A stretch of 64,000 bases of DNA from Tautonia plasticadhaerens (GCF_007752535.1 NZ_CP036426.1:5456001-5520000), one strand, 5' to 3'. Shown: positions 8,406 to 17,982, counted from the stretch's first letter. Program-made: numbers and translations. Notes: a model not told the origin generated them from the sequence alone.

Positions 8406-9305
8406 ATGCTCCTGACCCGGTTGCTGATCGGCATCCCCCTGACGGCGGCCTTCGTGCTCGTGCTGTTCGTCGACACCTACGCCTTCGAGCCGTGGTTCCC
8501 GCTCTGGCTGGTGACGATGCTGGCCGGGCTGGGCCTGGGCGCCAGGGAGGTGGCGAACCTCTTCCAGCAGACCAGCGCCCGGCCGGATCGGGCGCTGGTG
8601 ATCGGGGGGGTGCTGGCGATCGTGCTCTCGAACTGGGGGCCGCACGTCACCGCCCACCTGATCGGGGCCGACGACCGGCCGGGGGGGGCGGTCGAGGCCC
8701 TGGCCTGGCCTCTCTGGGCGTTCGTGGCGGTGGTGATGATCAGCTTCATCGCCCAGAGCACCCGGTTCGAGCACCCGGGCGGCACGATGGCGACGATCGC
8801 CGGCACGGTCCTGGCGGTCGCCTACGTCGGCCTGCTCGGCAGCTTCCTGGTGCAGTTCCGGTGGCTGGAGAGCCCCTACCGGGGCCTGGTGCCGCTGGCG
8901 GCCCTGGTGGCCACCGCGAAGGGGGCCGACATGGGAGCCTACTTCGCCGGCCGGGCCGCCGGGAGGCACAAGCTCTGGCCCCGGTTGAGCCCGAACAAGA
9001 CGGTCGAGGGGGCCGTCGGCGGGCTGATCCTGGCGACCGCCTTCGCGGTGATCGTCTTCGGCCTGGCCCGGCTGATCTTCCACGCCCAGGTGCTGGGCTG
9101 GGCCCAGGTCGTCGGCTTCGGCCTGGTCGTCGGCTCGGCGGCGCAGCTGGGGGACCTGATGGAATCGATGATCAAGCGGGATTGCGAGCGGAAGGACGCC
9201 TCGGCCGCCCTGCCCGGCTTCGGGGGCGTGCTCGACGTGCTCGACTCGCTGCTCTTCGCCGGGCCGGTGGCCTACGGCTACTGGCTGGCCTTCGCCCCGG
9301 CCTGA
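8406..9305 (+). CDS. cdsA: Phosphatidate cytidylyltransferase (CDP-diacylglycerol synthase)
   Basis: A 299-residue integral membrane enzyme with about eight hydrophobic segments. It makes CDP-diacylglycerol from phosphatidic acid and CTP. The C-terminal family region is present (GDLMESMIKRDCERKD, then PGFGGVLDVLDS), as is SPNKTVEG in the middle. The classical PGHGG..DR form of the signature is replaced by PGFGG..DV; the aspartate-rich metal-binding residues remain. It lies 170 bases downstream of uppS on the same strand. Confidence 0.93.
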   Translation: MLLTRLLIGIPLTAAFVLVLFVDTYAFEPWFPLWLVTMLAGLGLGAREVANLFQQTSARPDRALVIGGVLAIVLSNWGPHVTAHLIGADDRPGGAVEALAWPLWAFVAVVMISFIAQSTRFEHPGGTMATIAGTVLAVAYVGLLGSFLVQFRWLESPYRGLVPLAALVATAKGADMGAYFAGRAAGRHKLWPRLSPNKTVEGAVGGLILATAFAVIVFGLARLIFHAQVLGWAQVVGFGLVVGSAAQLGDLMESMIKRDCERKDASAALPGFGGVLDVLDSLLFAGPVAYGYWLAFAPA

Positions 9306-9326
9306 GGGCCCGGGGCCCAGGAGCCG

Positions 9327-9356
9327 TTGCCTTCGCCCCCCCGGGGTCCCAATAAT
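9327..9356 (+). promoter_or_regulatory. Weak promoter candidate for the phoH operon
   Basis: TTGCCT (9327-9332) and AATAAT (9351-9356) are separated by 18 bases. The AT-rich AATAATA stretch stands out in otherwise GC-rich sequence, about 70 bases before the phoH start. Confidence 0.35.
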
Positions 9357-9427
9357 ACGGGGGTCGACGGCGGGCGACTCGGGCATGTGCCCCCGTCGCC
9401 GTCGTTCCGGGCCTTGCGGTGTGTTGC

Positions 9428-10477
9428 ATGCAGGCAGTGACGATTCGCCTGGCCGACCACGACGAGGAGCTGGCGATCTTCGGCAGCCGTGACCAGTTCC
9501 TCCGGCAGGTCCGGGACGCCCTGGGGGTGAAGGTGCTCGCCCGGAACGGCGAGATCCGGGTCGAGGGGGAATCCGACCGGGTCGACCGGGCCTCCCGGGT
9601 CTTCGAGGGGCTCAGGCGCCGGTATCGCCGGCAGCGGATGATCTCCTCCCAGGATGTGATCGACGCGATCGAGGCCGTCTCCCCCCTCGAGGAGGGCCCC
9701 CAGGGGCCGTCGATCGAGATCCGGGAGGGGAACCGGGTCGTCCGGGCCCGGACCGACGGCCAGGCCCGCTACCTCAGGGCGTTGCGGGACAACGCGCTGG
9801 TCTTCTGCATCGGCCCGGCCGGCACCGGGAAGACCTACCTGGCGGTCGCCGCGGCGGTGGCGATGCTCCGCAGGGGGGAGATCAAGAAAATCGTCCTGGT
9901 CCGGCCGGCGGTTGAGGCGGGCGAGCGGCTGGGGTTCCTCCCCGGCGACCTGGAGGCGAAGATCAACCCGTACCTCCGCCCGCTGCTGGACGCCCTCCGG
10001 GACCTGATGGACTATGATCAACTGCGACGCTACATGGGCAACGACCTGATCGAGATCGCCCCGCTGGCCTACATGAGGGGCCGCACCTTGAACGAGGCGG
10101 TCATCATCATGGACGAGGGCCAGAACGCCACCGTCAGCCAGATGAAAATGTTTTTGACCCGAATGGGGACCGACGCGAGGATCGTCGTGACCGGGGACGT
10201 CACCCAGGTCGACCTCGACCCCGGCACCCCCGACGGCCTCTCCGACGCCGTCCGCCGGCTCGACGGGATCGGGGGGATCGGCGTGGTCCGGCTGGACCGC
10301 GCCGACATCGTCCGGCACCCGCTGGTCCAGGCGATCGTCGACGCCTACGAGCGGACCGGCTCGCCGATCGCGCCGGACCTGATGGCCTCGCCGATCCCGG
10401 GCGCCGAGCCCGCCTCGGCCCCGCCACCCTCACCCTCCCCGACCCCCGAGCCGGGCATCGCCCCGGAGCGACCGTGA
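9428..10477 (+). CDS. phoH: PhoH-family ATPase
   Basis: A 349-residue P-loop ATPase. Walker A is GPAGTGKT (129-136) and the Walker B region is VIIMDEGQNATVSQMK. A short N-terminal region precedes the ATPase core, and the tail after about residue 325 is proline-rich and probably disordered. ATG 9428 was chosen over GTG 9419. PhoH proteins are linked to RNA metabolism and are regularly encoded next to ybeY, as here. The exact biochemical role is not settled for the family. Confidence 0.93.
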   Translation: MQAVTIRLADHDEELAIFGSRDQFLRQVRDALGVKVLARNGEIRVEGESDRVDRASRVFEGLRRRYRRQRMISSQDVIDAIEAVSPLEEGPQGPSIEIREGNRVVRARTDGQARYLRALRDNALVFCIGPAGTGKTYLAVAAAVAMLRRGEIKKIVLVRPAVEAGERLGFLPGDLEAKINPYLRPLLDALRDLMDYDQLRRYMGNDLIEIAPLAYMRGRTLNEAVIIMDEGQNATVSQMKMFLTRMGTDARIVVTGDVTQVDLDPGTPDGLSDAVRRLDGIGGIGVVRLDRADIVRHPLVQAIVDAYERTGSPIAPDLMASPIPGAEPASAPPPSPSPTPEPGIAPERP

Positions 10478-10526
10478 TCCAGGTAGGAGGCGCCTCGCCG
10501 GTTCCCCGGCGGAGGACCGCTCACCG

Positions 10527-12764
10527 ATGACCCCCGGCAAACGCAAGCCCAAGGCCGCGCGCGCCCAGCTGCGCGGCTCGGAGCTGATCGACATCCGCAA
10601 GGGCCGCCTGGCCCGCCAGCGGAGGCGGGTCGCCTGCCTGGTTCCCGCGATCCTCGCGGCCCTGGTCAGCGCCGCCATCGTCAGCGGCTCCGGGCCCCCG
10701 TTCCCGTACCGACTGGGCCAGCGGGCCGCGCAGGACCTCCGCGTCAACGTCCCGGAGTTCCAGCGCCTGAATCTGGTCCAGACCAACCTCCTGCGCGAGC
10801 AGGCCGCCCGGCAGGTCCCGCCGATCTTCTCCAACGACCCGGCGCCGATCCTGGAGCTGCAGAAGCTCTTGGAGGATCTGATCGAGACGGTCGCCAACGC
10901 CCGGAGGGAGACGATGTCGGCCCTCGCCCCCGACGTGGTCGAGGCCTGGGACCTCGACGAGGAGATCTTCGCGGACCTCCGGGAGGCCAGCGACACCCCC
11001 GAGCGCCGGGACGACCTCCGGCGTTCGGTCGCCGAGGCCTTCGCCCCGATCATCCGCCACGGCGTCCTCGGCCGGGGACTGCTGCCGCTGGACGAGGAAT
11101 CGGGGACGATGATCCAGGTGCTCCGGGACGACTCCTTGTTCTCGGTGAGCCGGGACCGCGTCCTCCCCGACCGCCTCGTCCGCCCCGACGGCCCGGTGGC
11201 CGAGGAGTTCGCCGCCTCGTTCAATTCCACGGGGCTGGGCAAGACGCTCTTCGACCTGGTCTCCGGGCGGCTCGCCCAGACGACCACCCTGCACTTCGAG
11301 AAGGAGCCAACCGCGCTGGCCCGGCAGCGGGCCCGGGCCCGGGTCGACGACTGGTACGACACGTATTCCCGGGGCCAGTTGCTCGTCGAGAAGGACCGGA
11401 CGATCACCGAGGATCAGCTCGAATTGCTCCGCCTGGACTTCCAGGCCACGCTCGACTCCCGGTCGGCCTTCGAGCGGGTCGGCCGGGCCGGCGCGTTCCT
11501 CGTGATCGTGCTGGCGCTGTACGCCCTGATCGGCGCCTACATCGACCGCTACGAGCCGAGGATCGCCCGGGATCCGGCCCGGGTCGCGGCGCTCTGCCTG
11601 GTCGGCGTCTCGGCCCTGGGCCTGGGCCGCCTGATCGCGCTGCAGCCTTGGGGCGCGGAGCTGATCCCGATCGCCCTGGCGGCGATGCTGCTGGCCGTCG
11701 CCTACACGCCGATGACCGCCCTGGTCTTCACCCTGGGGGCGAGCCTGCTGGTGAGCCTCGCGTTGGGGGCGGGGCTGGGCTATTTCATCATGCTGCTGGG
11801 CGGGACCGCCTCGGGCGTGCTCCTGCTGGGGGACGTGCGGACGAGGACCAAGCCGATCCAGGTGGGGCTGGCGGCGGCGCTCGGCTACGCGGTGCTCTCG
11901 GTGGCCTCGGGCCTCTGGCTGGACCAGCCGATCGAGCTGATCGGCACCGAGAGCGGCCTCCGGGCCGGCTGGGGCCTGCTCACCGGGTTCCTGCTCGGCG
12001 GCAGCCTGCCGTTCGTGGAACGCGGGTTCGGCATCGTCACCGGCATCAGCTTGCTGGAGCTGGGGGACGTGAACCACCCCCTCCTGCAGGAACTGGTGAG
12101 GCGCGCCCCCGGCACCCACAACCACTCGATCACCGTGGGGACGATCGCCGAGGCGGCGGCCGAGAAGATCGGGGCCGATGCGCTCCTGGTGCGGGTCGGG
12201 TCGTACTTCCACGACATCGGCAAGATGCTCAAGCCGCACTACTTCGTGGAAAACCAGGCCCCCGGCGCGATCAACCGGCACGCCAACCTCGCCCCGGCCA
12301 TGAGCACACTGATCATCATCGGCCACGTCAAGGACGGCGCCGAGCTGGCCCGGCAGCACGCCCTGCCCGCCCGGATCATCGACCTGATCGAGCAGCACCA
12401 CGGCACCACCCTGGTGGAATACTTCTACCACGAGGCCAACCGACGCCGGGACGGCGACCCCGACGCGCCGATGCTGCTGGAGAGCACCTTCCGCTACCCC
12501 GGCCCCAAGCCGCTCTCCAAGGAGGCCGCCATCCTGATGATGGCCGACGCCTCCGAGAGCGCCAGCCGGACCCTCTCCGACCCCACCCCTTCCCGGCTCG
12601 AAGGGCTGGTCAGCGAGCTGATCGACAAGCGGCTCCGCGACGGCCAGTTCGACCAGTGCGACCTGACCCTCCGGGAGATCGCCGCCGTGCGGGAGAGCAT
12701 CATCAAGTCGCTCATCGGCATCTACCACGGCCGGGTCAAGTACCCCGAACAGCGGACGGCCTGA
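10527..12764 (+). CDS. pgpH: 7TM-HD phosphodiesterase, PgpH type
   Basis: A 745-residue membrane protein. After one membrane segment near residue 40 comes a large extracytoplasmic region, then a cluster of membrane segments from about 325 to 500, then a cytoplasmic HD domain with HNHS near 531 and FHDIGK near 562 followed by KPHYFVENQ. This is the 7TMR-HD architecture; characterised members (PgpH) hydrolyse cyclic di-AMP. No diadenylate cyclase is in the window, so the nucleotide substrate is inferred from the family. It sits between phoH and ybeY, the usual order in many bacteria, with 49 and 5 bases of spacing. Confidence 0.9.
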   Translation: MTPGKRKPKAARAQLRGSELIDIRKGRLARQRRRVACLVPAILAALVSAAIVSGSGPPFPYRLGQRAAQDLRVNVPEFQRLNLVQTNLLREQAARQVPPIFSNDPAPILELQKLLEDLIETVANARRETMSALAPDVVEAWDLDEEIFADLREASDTPERRDDLRRSVAEAFAPIIRHGVLGRGLLPLDEESGTMIQVLRDDSLFSVSRDRVLPDRLVRPDGPVAEEFAASFNSTGLGKTLFDLVSGRLAQTTTLHFEKEPTALARQRARARVDDWYDTYSRGQLLVEKDRTITEDQLELLRLDFQATLDSRSAFERVGRAGAFLVIVLALYALIGAYIDRYEPRIARDPARVAALCLVGVSALGLGRLIALQPWGAELIPIALAAMLLAVAYTPMTALVFTLGASLLVSLALGAGLGYFIMLLGGTASGVLLLGDVRTRTKPIQVGLAAALGYAVLSVASGLWLDQPIELIGTESGLRAGWGLLTGFLLGGSLPFVERGFGIVTGISLLELGDVNHPLLQELVRRAPGTHNHSITVGTIAEAAAEKIGADALLVRVGSYFHDIGKMLKPHYFVENQAPGAINRHANLAPAMSTLIIIGHVKDGAELARQHALPARIIDLIEQHHGTTLVEYFYHEANRRRDGDPDAPMLLESTFRYPGPKPLSKEAAILMMADASESASRTLSDPTPSRLEGLVSELIDKRLRDGQFDQCDLTLREIAAVRESIIKSLIGIYHGRVKYPEQRTA

Positions 12765-12769
12765 CCCCG

Positions 12770-13285
12770 ATGACCGCCACCCACCGGCCCTCGCCGGAGA
12801 TCGATCTCAGCGACGCGCAGTCCCACCTGCGACTGGACCACGACCTCGTCCGGGCGATGGCGCGCCGAGCCCTGGAGCTGGAGGGGATCCGCGGCGGCTC
12901 GCTCTCGATCGCCGTGGTCGACGACCGGGCGATCCTCGAGGTCAATAGGGCCCACCTCGACCACGACTGGCCGACCGACGTGATCAGCTTCCTCTTCTCC
13001 GAGCCGGGCGACCCGGGGGACTTCTCCGGCGAGGTCGTCATCTCGGCCGAGATGGCCGCCTCGGTCGCCTCGAGATGCGGGCTTGACCCGATTTCGGAAT
13101 TCGCGTTGTACTTGGTCCACGGCGTGCTCCACCTCTGCGGTTACGACGACCTGACCGACGAGGGGCGCGCCCGGATGCGGGAGCGGGAGGACGAGGTCCT
13201 CTCGGCCCTCGGCATCTCGCCCCCGCCCCGGGGGGATGACCAGGAGGCCGGCACCGCGCCGTCGGGATGGGAGGGAGGTCTTTGA
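12770..13285 (+). CDS. ybeY: Endoribonuclease YbeY, third metal ligand replaced
   Basis: A 171-residue YbeY, slightly longer than the family norm because of a C-terminal tail. It is a metal-dependent RNase acting in 16S rRNA 3' processing and ribosome quality control. HGVLHLCGYDD contains H117 and H121 of the H-x3-H-x5-H metal site, but the third ligand position is D127 rather than histidine. ATG 12770 starts 5 bases after the upstream stop, implying coupled translation. The upstream frame is open for over 1 kb, but only this start gives the family N-terminus. Confidence 0.92.
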   Translation: MTATHRPSPEIDLSDAQSHLRLDHDLVRAMARRALELEGIRGGSLSIAVVDDRAILEVNRAHLDHDWPTDVISFLFSEPGDPGDFSGEVVISAEMAASVASRCGLDPISEFALYLVHGVLHLCGYDDLTDEGRARMREREDEVLSALGISPPPRGDDQEAGTAPSGWEGGL

Positions 13286-14580
13286 GCGCGTTGACCCTCG
13301 GGGCGATCGGCCTCGCCACCCTGGCGGTGGCCGCCTGGAACATCCTGGCGGTCCTCGTCTCCCGGGCCCTGCTGACCTACTCCCGGAGCCAGCTCGAAGC
13401 CGTCTGCGAGGCACGGGGCCGCCCCGACCTCGCCGACGAGATCGAGGGGGACTGGGAGCGGGCCGAGCGCTCGACCTCCGTCCATGCCACCGTCTCCGGC
13501 CTGCTCCTGCTCGCGCTGCTCGGCCTCGCCGCGTCGAAATGGCCGGCCGGGGCCGGGGCCTCGGGGATGATCGCCGCCTGGGTCGTCGTCGGCCTCACGC
13601 TGCGGGTCGGCGCCGGGGTGGCGGGGCGGGTCTTCGCCGAGTCGCTGCTGGAACGGGCCTGGCCGGCGGCCCGCCTGCTCATCCGGTCGGCCTCCCCGGC
13701 GCTGCTCGCCGGCTCGGCGTTGGAGTCGGCCGTCAAACGCCGACGCCGGGGCCCCCGCAGGCTCGACCGGCCCCGGCCGGTGAGCGTCGAGGTCGAGATC
13801 CGCTCCCTCGGCGCCGAGCACGACGCCGAGCACGAGCTGACCGAGTCGACCCGGGAACGCCTCGAACGCCTCGTCGAGCTGGACCGCCGGGACGTGGGAG
13901 AGCTGATGGTCCCCCGCTCGGCCATGATCGCCCTGCCCGCCTCCTCGCTCGCCCCCGAGGCCGCCCGGGCCATCGTCGGTTCCGGCCACAGCCGCATCCC
14001 GCTCTTCGGCGAGAGCCGGGACGACATCGTCGGCGTCCTCTACGCCAAGGACCTGTTCACCGAGCTGGTCGACGGCTCCCCGATCGACTCGATCCGCCCC
14101 CGACGCCTCGCCCGGCAGCCCCTCCGCGTGCCCGAGACCAAGCGCGCCTCCGACCTGATCGACGAGATGCGCCGCCATCGCGTCCACCTGGCGATCGTCC
14201 TGGACGAGTACGGCGGGGTCGCCGGGCTGGTCACGCTCGAAGACCTGCTCGAGGAGATCGTCGGCCCGATCGACGACGAGTACGACATCCCCACCCCCGA
14301 GGACCCGCTGGTCTCGATCTCCGACTCGCTCTTCGAGGTCGACGCCGGCATGAGCCTCGAAGACGTAAACGACCGGCTCGACCTGGACCTGCCCACCGAC
14401 GCCGACTACCAGACCATCGGCGGCTTCGCCTTCAACGCCCTGGGACGCCTGCCCGAGCCGGGCGTCTCCTTCGTCGACCGGGGGGTCGAATTCACGGTCG
14501 TCGAGGTGGGCGACCACTCGATCCGCCGGGTCCGGATCGACCTGAGGCCGGGCGCAAGCCTGGAGAAGTCGGTCGGCTGA
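13267..14580 (+). CDS. HlyC/CorC-family CBS-domain membrane protein
   Basis: About 437 residues. The N-terminal third has three or four membrane segments (DUF21-like, degenerate). It is followed by a tandem CBS pair (around MVPRSAMIALP and VLDEYGGVAGLVTLEDLLEEIVG) and a C-terminal CorC/HlyC transporter-associated domain. CBS pairs usually bind adenine nucleotides; relatives affect Mg2+/Co2+ movement. The gene overlaps the ybeY 3' end. ATG 13267 has no good ribosome binding site, while TTG 13282 is preceded by AGGGAGG and overlaps the ybeY stop as TTGA, so the true start may be TTG. Confidence 0.85.
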   Translation: MGGRSLSALTLGAIGLATLAVAAWNILAVLVSRALLTYSRSQLEAVCEARGRPDLADEIEGDWERAERSTSVHATVSGLLLLALLGLAASKWPAGAGASGMIAAWVVVGLTLRVGAGVAGRVFAESLLERAWPAARLLIRSASPALLAGSALESAVKRRRRGPRRLDRPRPVSVEVEIRSLGAEHDAEHELTESTRERLERLVELDRRDVGELMVPRSAMIALPASSLAPEAARAIVGSGHSRIPLFGESRDDIVGVLYAKDLFTELVDGSPIDSIRPRRLARQPLRVPETKRASDLIDEMRRHRVHLAIVLDEYGGVAGLVTLEDLLEEIVGPIDDEYDIPTPEDPLVSISDSLFEVDAGMSLEDVNDRLDLDLPTDADYQTIGGFAFNALGRLPEPGVSFVDRGVEFTVVEVGDHSIRRVRIDLRPGASLEKSVG

Positions 14581-14643
14581 CGGGGGCCCCGAGGGTCCAA
14601 GCCTCGGAGTTCCTCCCCGGGGACAAGGAGGAAGATAGATCTT

Positions 14644-15057
14644 ATGAATGTGCGAATGCGCATCCGCATCTGGATGGTGCTCGTCCTGCTCGTGTTGGTC
14701 GGCTTGATCCTCTCCCCGTTCGCGGCCGACCGGCGGGAGGCGTCCCGGAGGAAAGCGGAGAAGGATCGCTGGAACCTGAGGATCGCCCGGGCCGAGCGGA
14801 TCGCGCGGGAAGTCCTGGAGCGGAAGGGGTGGGACGTGGATTGGCAGGCCGTGGATGGTTATCCCGGAGGCGCCGATTCCTGTCACGTCTACATCCAGTC
14901 CGTCGGGGGCGGCGTGGAGCGGGTCATCGTACCCCATGTCGAGGACGAACCCTTGATAGTCCTTCTCCATGAAATCGGTCCCCGATCGGGCGATCGGTCC
15001 CGCGTGCGGATCGCCCGGGATGATCTGAGCATCATTGGGCGCCACAGGGCCGAATAG
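14644..15057 (+). CDS. Small membrane-anchored protein of unknown function
   Basis: A 137-residue protein with one N-terminal membrane segment (residues about 9-26), then a charged helical stretch of about 35 residues and a C-terminal part with no recognised domain. A strong ribosome binding site, AAGGAGG (14625-14631), lies 12 bases before the ATG. The gene occupies the position between the HlyC homologue and recO where era or dgkA is often found, but resembles neither. recO starts 2 bases after its stop. It looks like a lineage-specific insertion in a conserved cluster. Confidence 0.7.
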   Translation: MNVRMRIRIWMVLVLLVLVGLILSPFAADRREASRRKAEKDRWNLRIARAERIAREVLERKGWDVDWQAVDGYPGGADSCHVYIQSVGGGVERVIVPHVEDEPLIVLLHEIGPRSGDRSRVRIARDDLSIIGRHRAE

Positions 15058-15059
15058 CC

Positions 15060-15803
15060 GTGGCCGCCATCCGGACCCTCGCCCTGGTGATCCGCTCGGT
15101 CGACGTCTTCGAGACCAGCCGGGTGCTCACGCTGTTCACCCGGGAGCTGGGCAAGGTCTCGGCGCTGGCGAAGGGGGCGAGGCGGCTCAAGTCGCCGTTC
15201 CAGTCCGGGCTTGACCTGCTGAGCGTCTGCGATATCGTACTGCTCCACAAGGCGTCCGATGCGCTCGACCTGCTGACCGAGGCGGTCCTGGACGAGCGTT
15301 ACGAGGCCCTCCACCGCGACACGGCGGCCCTCTACGCCGGCTGCTACGTCGCCGAACTGCTGGACGCCCTGACCGATCGCCACGACCCGCACCCGAGGCT
15401 CTTCGACGCGACCCGGGTGACCCTGCGTCACCTGGGGGACCCCGTCTCTCGCCCGAGCCGAGTCATCCGGTTCGAGCTGGCCTGTCTCCGGGAGTTGGGT
15501 TTGATGCCGGCCCTCGACACCTGCGTCCACTGCGGTCGAGTCCCCTCGCCCGACCGGGGCGACCGGGTCGCCTTCGGCCTGGCCACCGGGGGCGTGCTCT
15601 GCCCCGAGTGCCGCCCGGGCCAGCCCCACGTCGCGACGCTCTCGGGCCCGACGCTCCGGGCCATCCGCGCCCTCGCCTCCCCCGGCGACGCCTGGAAGGC
15701 CACCTGGGGGGACCCGGAGGGCCTGGCCCCGGTCCGGGCCACCGTGGGGGCGGTCATCAGCCACCTCATCGGCCGGAGGCCGAGGCTCTTGCCCTTCGTC
15801 TGA
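15060..15803 (+). CDS. recO: DNA repair protein RecO
   Basis: A 247-residue protein of normal RecO length. The N-terminal OB-fold region holds RVLTLFTRELGKVSALAKGA, the classical family motif. The helical middle is followed by a zinc site formed by CVHCG and CPEC. RecO loads RecA onto SSB-coated single strands with RecR. GTG 15060 follows the previous stop by two bases and gives the family N-terminus, so translation is probably coupled. Confidence 0.95.
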   Translation: MAAIRTLALVIRSVDVFETSRVLTLFTRELGKVSALAKGARRLKSPFQSGLDLLSVCDIVLLHKASDALDLLTEAVLDERYEALHRDTAALYAGCYVAELLDALTDRHDPHPRLFDATRVTLRHLGDPVSRPSRVIRFELACLRELGLMPALDTCVHCGRVPSPDRGDRVAFGLATGGVLCPECRPGQPHVATLSGPTLRAIRALASPGDAWKATWGDPEGLAPVRATVGAVISHLIGRRPRLLPFV

Positions 15804-15946
15804 CCGGCCGGATCGCGACGCGGCCCCCCCCGCGTCCCCGACCTCCCCGGGACGACGGATCGATCCCGGGCCCAGCCCGGACGAGGCGAGGCCACGTCCG
15901 AGGGCGCCGGCCCCGAGGCGAACCAATCAGTCGGAGCGAGACACGG

Positions 15947-17293
15947 ATGTCCGAGCCCCTGAATCGATCCCGAGCCCTCCGGGCACTCCTCGGCCTGCTG
16001 ACGATGGCCCTGGCGTCCACCGGATGCCAGGGCGGGTCGTCCCCCGGGCTCCGGGGCGCCCTCGGGTCCATCCCCCCGTTCGCCTCGAAGGCCCCGGACG
16101 AAGGCGAGAGCCGCACCCTTCTCTCCCGATGGATCGGCGAGCCGAGGGCCGACGGCCAGGTCGCCCGGACCGGGGGCCTGGTCCTCCGCCCCGACGGCTG
16201 GGCCCGCAAGGACGACGACGCCCCGGGGGACGACGCCCGGGCCGCCGAGTTCGAGGCCGCCGAGCAGCTCTACCTCCAGGGCGACCTCGACGCCGCCGAG
16301 CGCGCCTTCGCCCGGATCGCCCGCAAGGAACGCCGATCCGACGGCCTGACCCTCTTCAAGGACACCATGTCCTCGATCCCCGGACTGGAGGACTACGACC
16401 GCCGCAGCTCCTCCTGGGGGATGAGGGCGCTCTACTACCTCGGCGAGATCCGGTTCCGCAAGGGGAACTACGTCGGCGCCCATGACACGTTCGAGGAGCT
16501 GGTCAAGGACTACCCCGGCACCCCGAACCTGGACGACGCCGTGGCCCGGGAGTTCGAGATCGCCCAGATCTGGCTCAACCAGGCCCGCCCCGCCGACGAC
16601 CGCGAACCCCTGCCCTGGCACTCCCGGATCAAGGGCGGCCTGCCGCTGATCGACTCCGGCGGCCATGCCGTCGCCGTGCTGGAGCACGTCCGCCAGAACG
16701 ACCCGACCGGGCCGCTGGCCGACGACGCCGTCAAGCTGATCGCCGACCACTACGCCGCCTCCGGAGACCACGAGACGGCCGCCTTCTACTACGACCAGCT
16801 CGCCAGCGACCACCCCAAGAGCCCGATGCTGCACGACGCCCTGGTCTCCAGCGTCGACTCCAAGATCAACGCCTACATCGGCCCCGAGTACGACTTCTCC
16901 GGCCTCGCCGAGGCCCGAGAGACCGCCCGACGGGCCATGCAACTCTTCCCCGAACGCCGGACCAGCACCGAGGACGGCGACGACCTCTACCACACGCTCG
17001 ACCTGATCGCCGACCAGGACGCCGAGCGCGACTTCAAGTACGGCGAGTACTTCCGGAGCGCCGGCTACGTCATCTCGGCCGAGTACTACTTCGGCGGGAT
17101 CGTCCAGAAGTGGCCCAAGAGCCCCTGGGCCGAGAGGGCGAAGGCCCAGCTCGCCGAGCTGGCCGAGATGCCCCGGGAGGAGTCGAAGCCGCTGAAGATG
17201 ATGACCCAGCCCGGCGCCACCGACCCCTTCTCCCAGGGGATCAGCTCCGGCAACTCCGGCTCCGTCGGGCCCGGCGGCGGCATCGGGCCGTGA
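15947..17293 (+). CDS. BamD-like TPR lipoprotein
   Basis: A 448-residue exported protein with a signal peptide ending LASTGC (lipidated C27). From residue about 100 it carries TPR-type helix pairs (YYLGEIRFRKGNYVGAH, then DTFEELVKDYPGTP) characteristic of BamD/YfiO-like outer-membrane assembly lipoproteins. It is about twice the length of E. coli BamD (245 residues), with a long N-terminal linker and extra repeats. The next gene is an LptE homologue, so the pair fits outer-membrane biogenesis. The C-terminal tail is glycine- and serine-rich. Confidence 0.8.
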   Translation: MSEPLNRSRALRALLGLLTMALASTGCQGGSSPGLRGALGSIPPFASKAPDEGESRTLLSRWIGEPRADGQVARTGGLVLRPDGWARKDDDAPGDDARAAEFEAAEQLYLQGDLDAAERAFARIARKERRSDGLTLFKDTMSSIPGLEDYDRRSSSWGMRALYYLGEIRFRKGNYVGAHDTFEELVKDYPGTPNLDDAVAREFEIAQIWLNQARPADDREPLPWHSRIKGGLPLIDSGGHAVAVLEHVRQNDPTGPLADDAVKLIADHYAASGDHETAAFYYDQLASDHPKSPMLHDALVSSVDSKINAYIGPEYDFSGLAEARETARRAMQLFPERRTSTEDGDDLYHTLDLIADQDAERDFKYGEYFRSAGYVISAEYYFGGIVQKWPKSPWAERAKAQLAELAEMPREESKPLKMMTQPGATDPFSQGISSGNSGSVGPGGGIGP

Positions 17294-17369
17294 GCCCGGC
17301 CTGACGGATCGGCTGCACGTTGCTCGCCCCCCGAGGCGACCGGCCCCCGGCCGGCGCAGGAGGCCCCAG

Positions 17370-17897
17370 ATGGCTCGACCCGGCCGCTTCGCCCTTTTCG
17401 CCGCGATCGCCTGCCTCTCGGCGGGGACGACCGGCTGCGGCTACTCGCTCCGCGCCCCCTACGACGAGACGATCCGGACGGTCTACGTGCCGATCTTCCG
17501 CTCCTTCTCCTTCCGGGAGGATATCAACATCCGCCTCCAGGAGGAGGTGGTCAAGGAGATCGAGCGGCGGACCCCGTACCGCGTGGTCGACTCGATCGAG
17601 CAGGCCGACACCGTCCTCTCGGGCACCGTTCTGTTCACGACCAAGTACACGACCGTCGTGAACCCGAACAACCTGCCCCGCCAGCTCTTCGCCGACCTGA
17701 CCGTGGAGGCGAGCTGGGAGGACGTCCGCCCCGAGGCCCAGCTCGACCGGGACGAGGACTACGAGCCCCCCAAGGTCCAGATCTACCAGTCGGTCCCCTT
17801 CTTCATCGAGCCCGGCGAGACGACCTTCCTCGCCTACCAGGAAGCGATTCGCCGGACGGCGGTCGACATCGTTAACATGATGGAGGAGCCCTGGTGA
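17370..17897 (+). CDS. lptE: LptE-family LPS-assembly lipoprotein
   Basis: A 175-residue lipoprotein with a signal peptide ending in TTGC, followed by GYSLRAPYDETIRTVYVPIF, the GY(S/R)L start typical of LptE. LptE plugs the LptD barrel and helps insert LPS in the outer leaflet. AGGAGG lies a few bases before the ATG. It follows the BamD-like gene by 76 bases. Its presence supports a diderm, LPS-making organism. LptD is not in the window. Confidence 0.85.
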   Translation: MARPGRFALFAAIACLSAGTTGCGYSLRAPYDETIRTVYVPIFRSFSFREDINIRLQEEVVKEIERRTPYRVVDSIEQADTVLSGTVLFTTKYTTVVNPNNLPRQLFADLTVEASWEDVRPEAQLDRDEDYEPPKVQIYQSVPFFIEPGETTFLAYQEAIRRTAVDIVNMMEEPW

Positions 17898-17982
17898 GCC
17901 ACCGGGATGCCCCGAATCGGCCGACCGCCGTCGGCCGGGGGGGCCCGGCGCCGGGGCGGTCGATCGCGAGGCGGGGCGAGCG

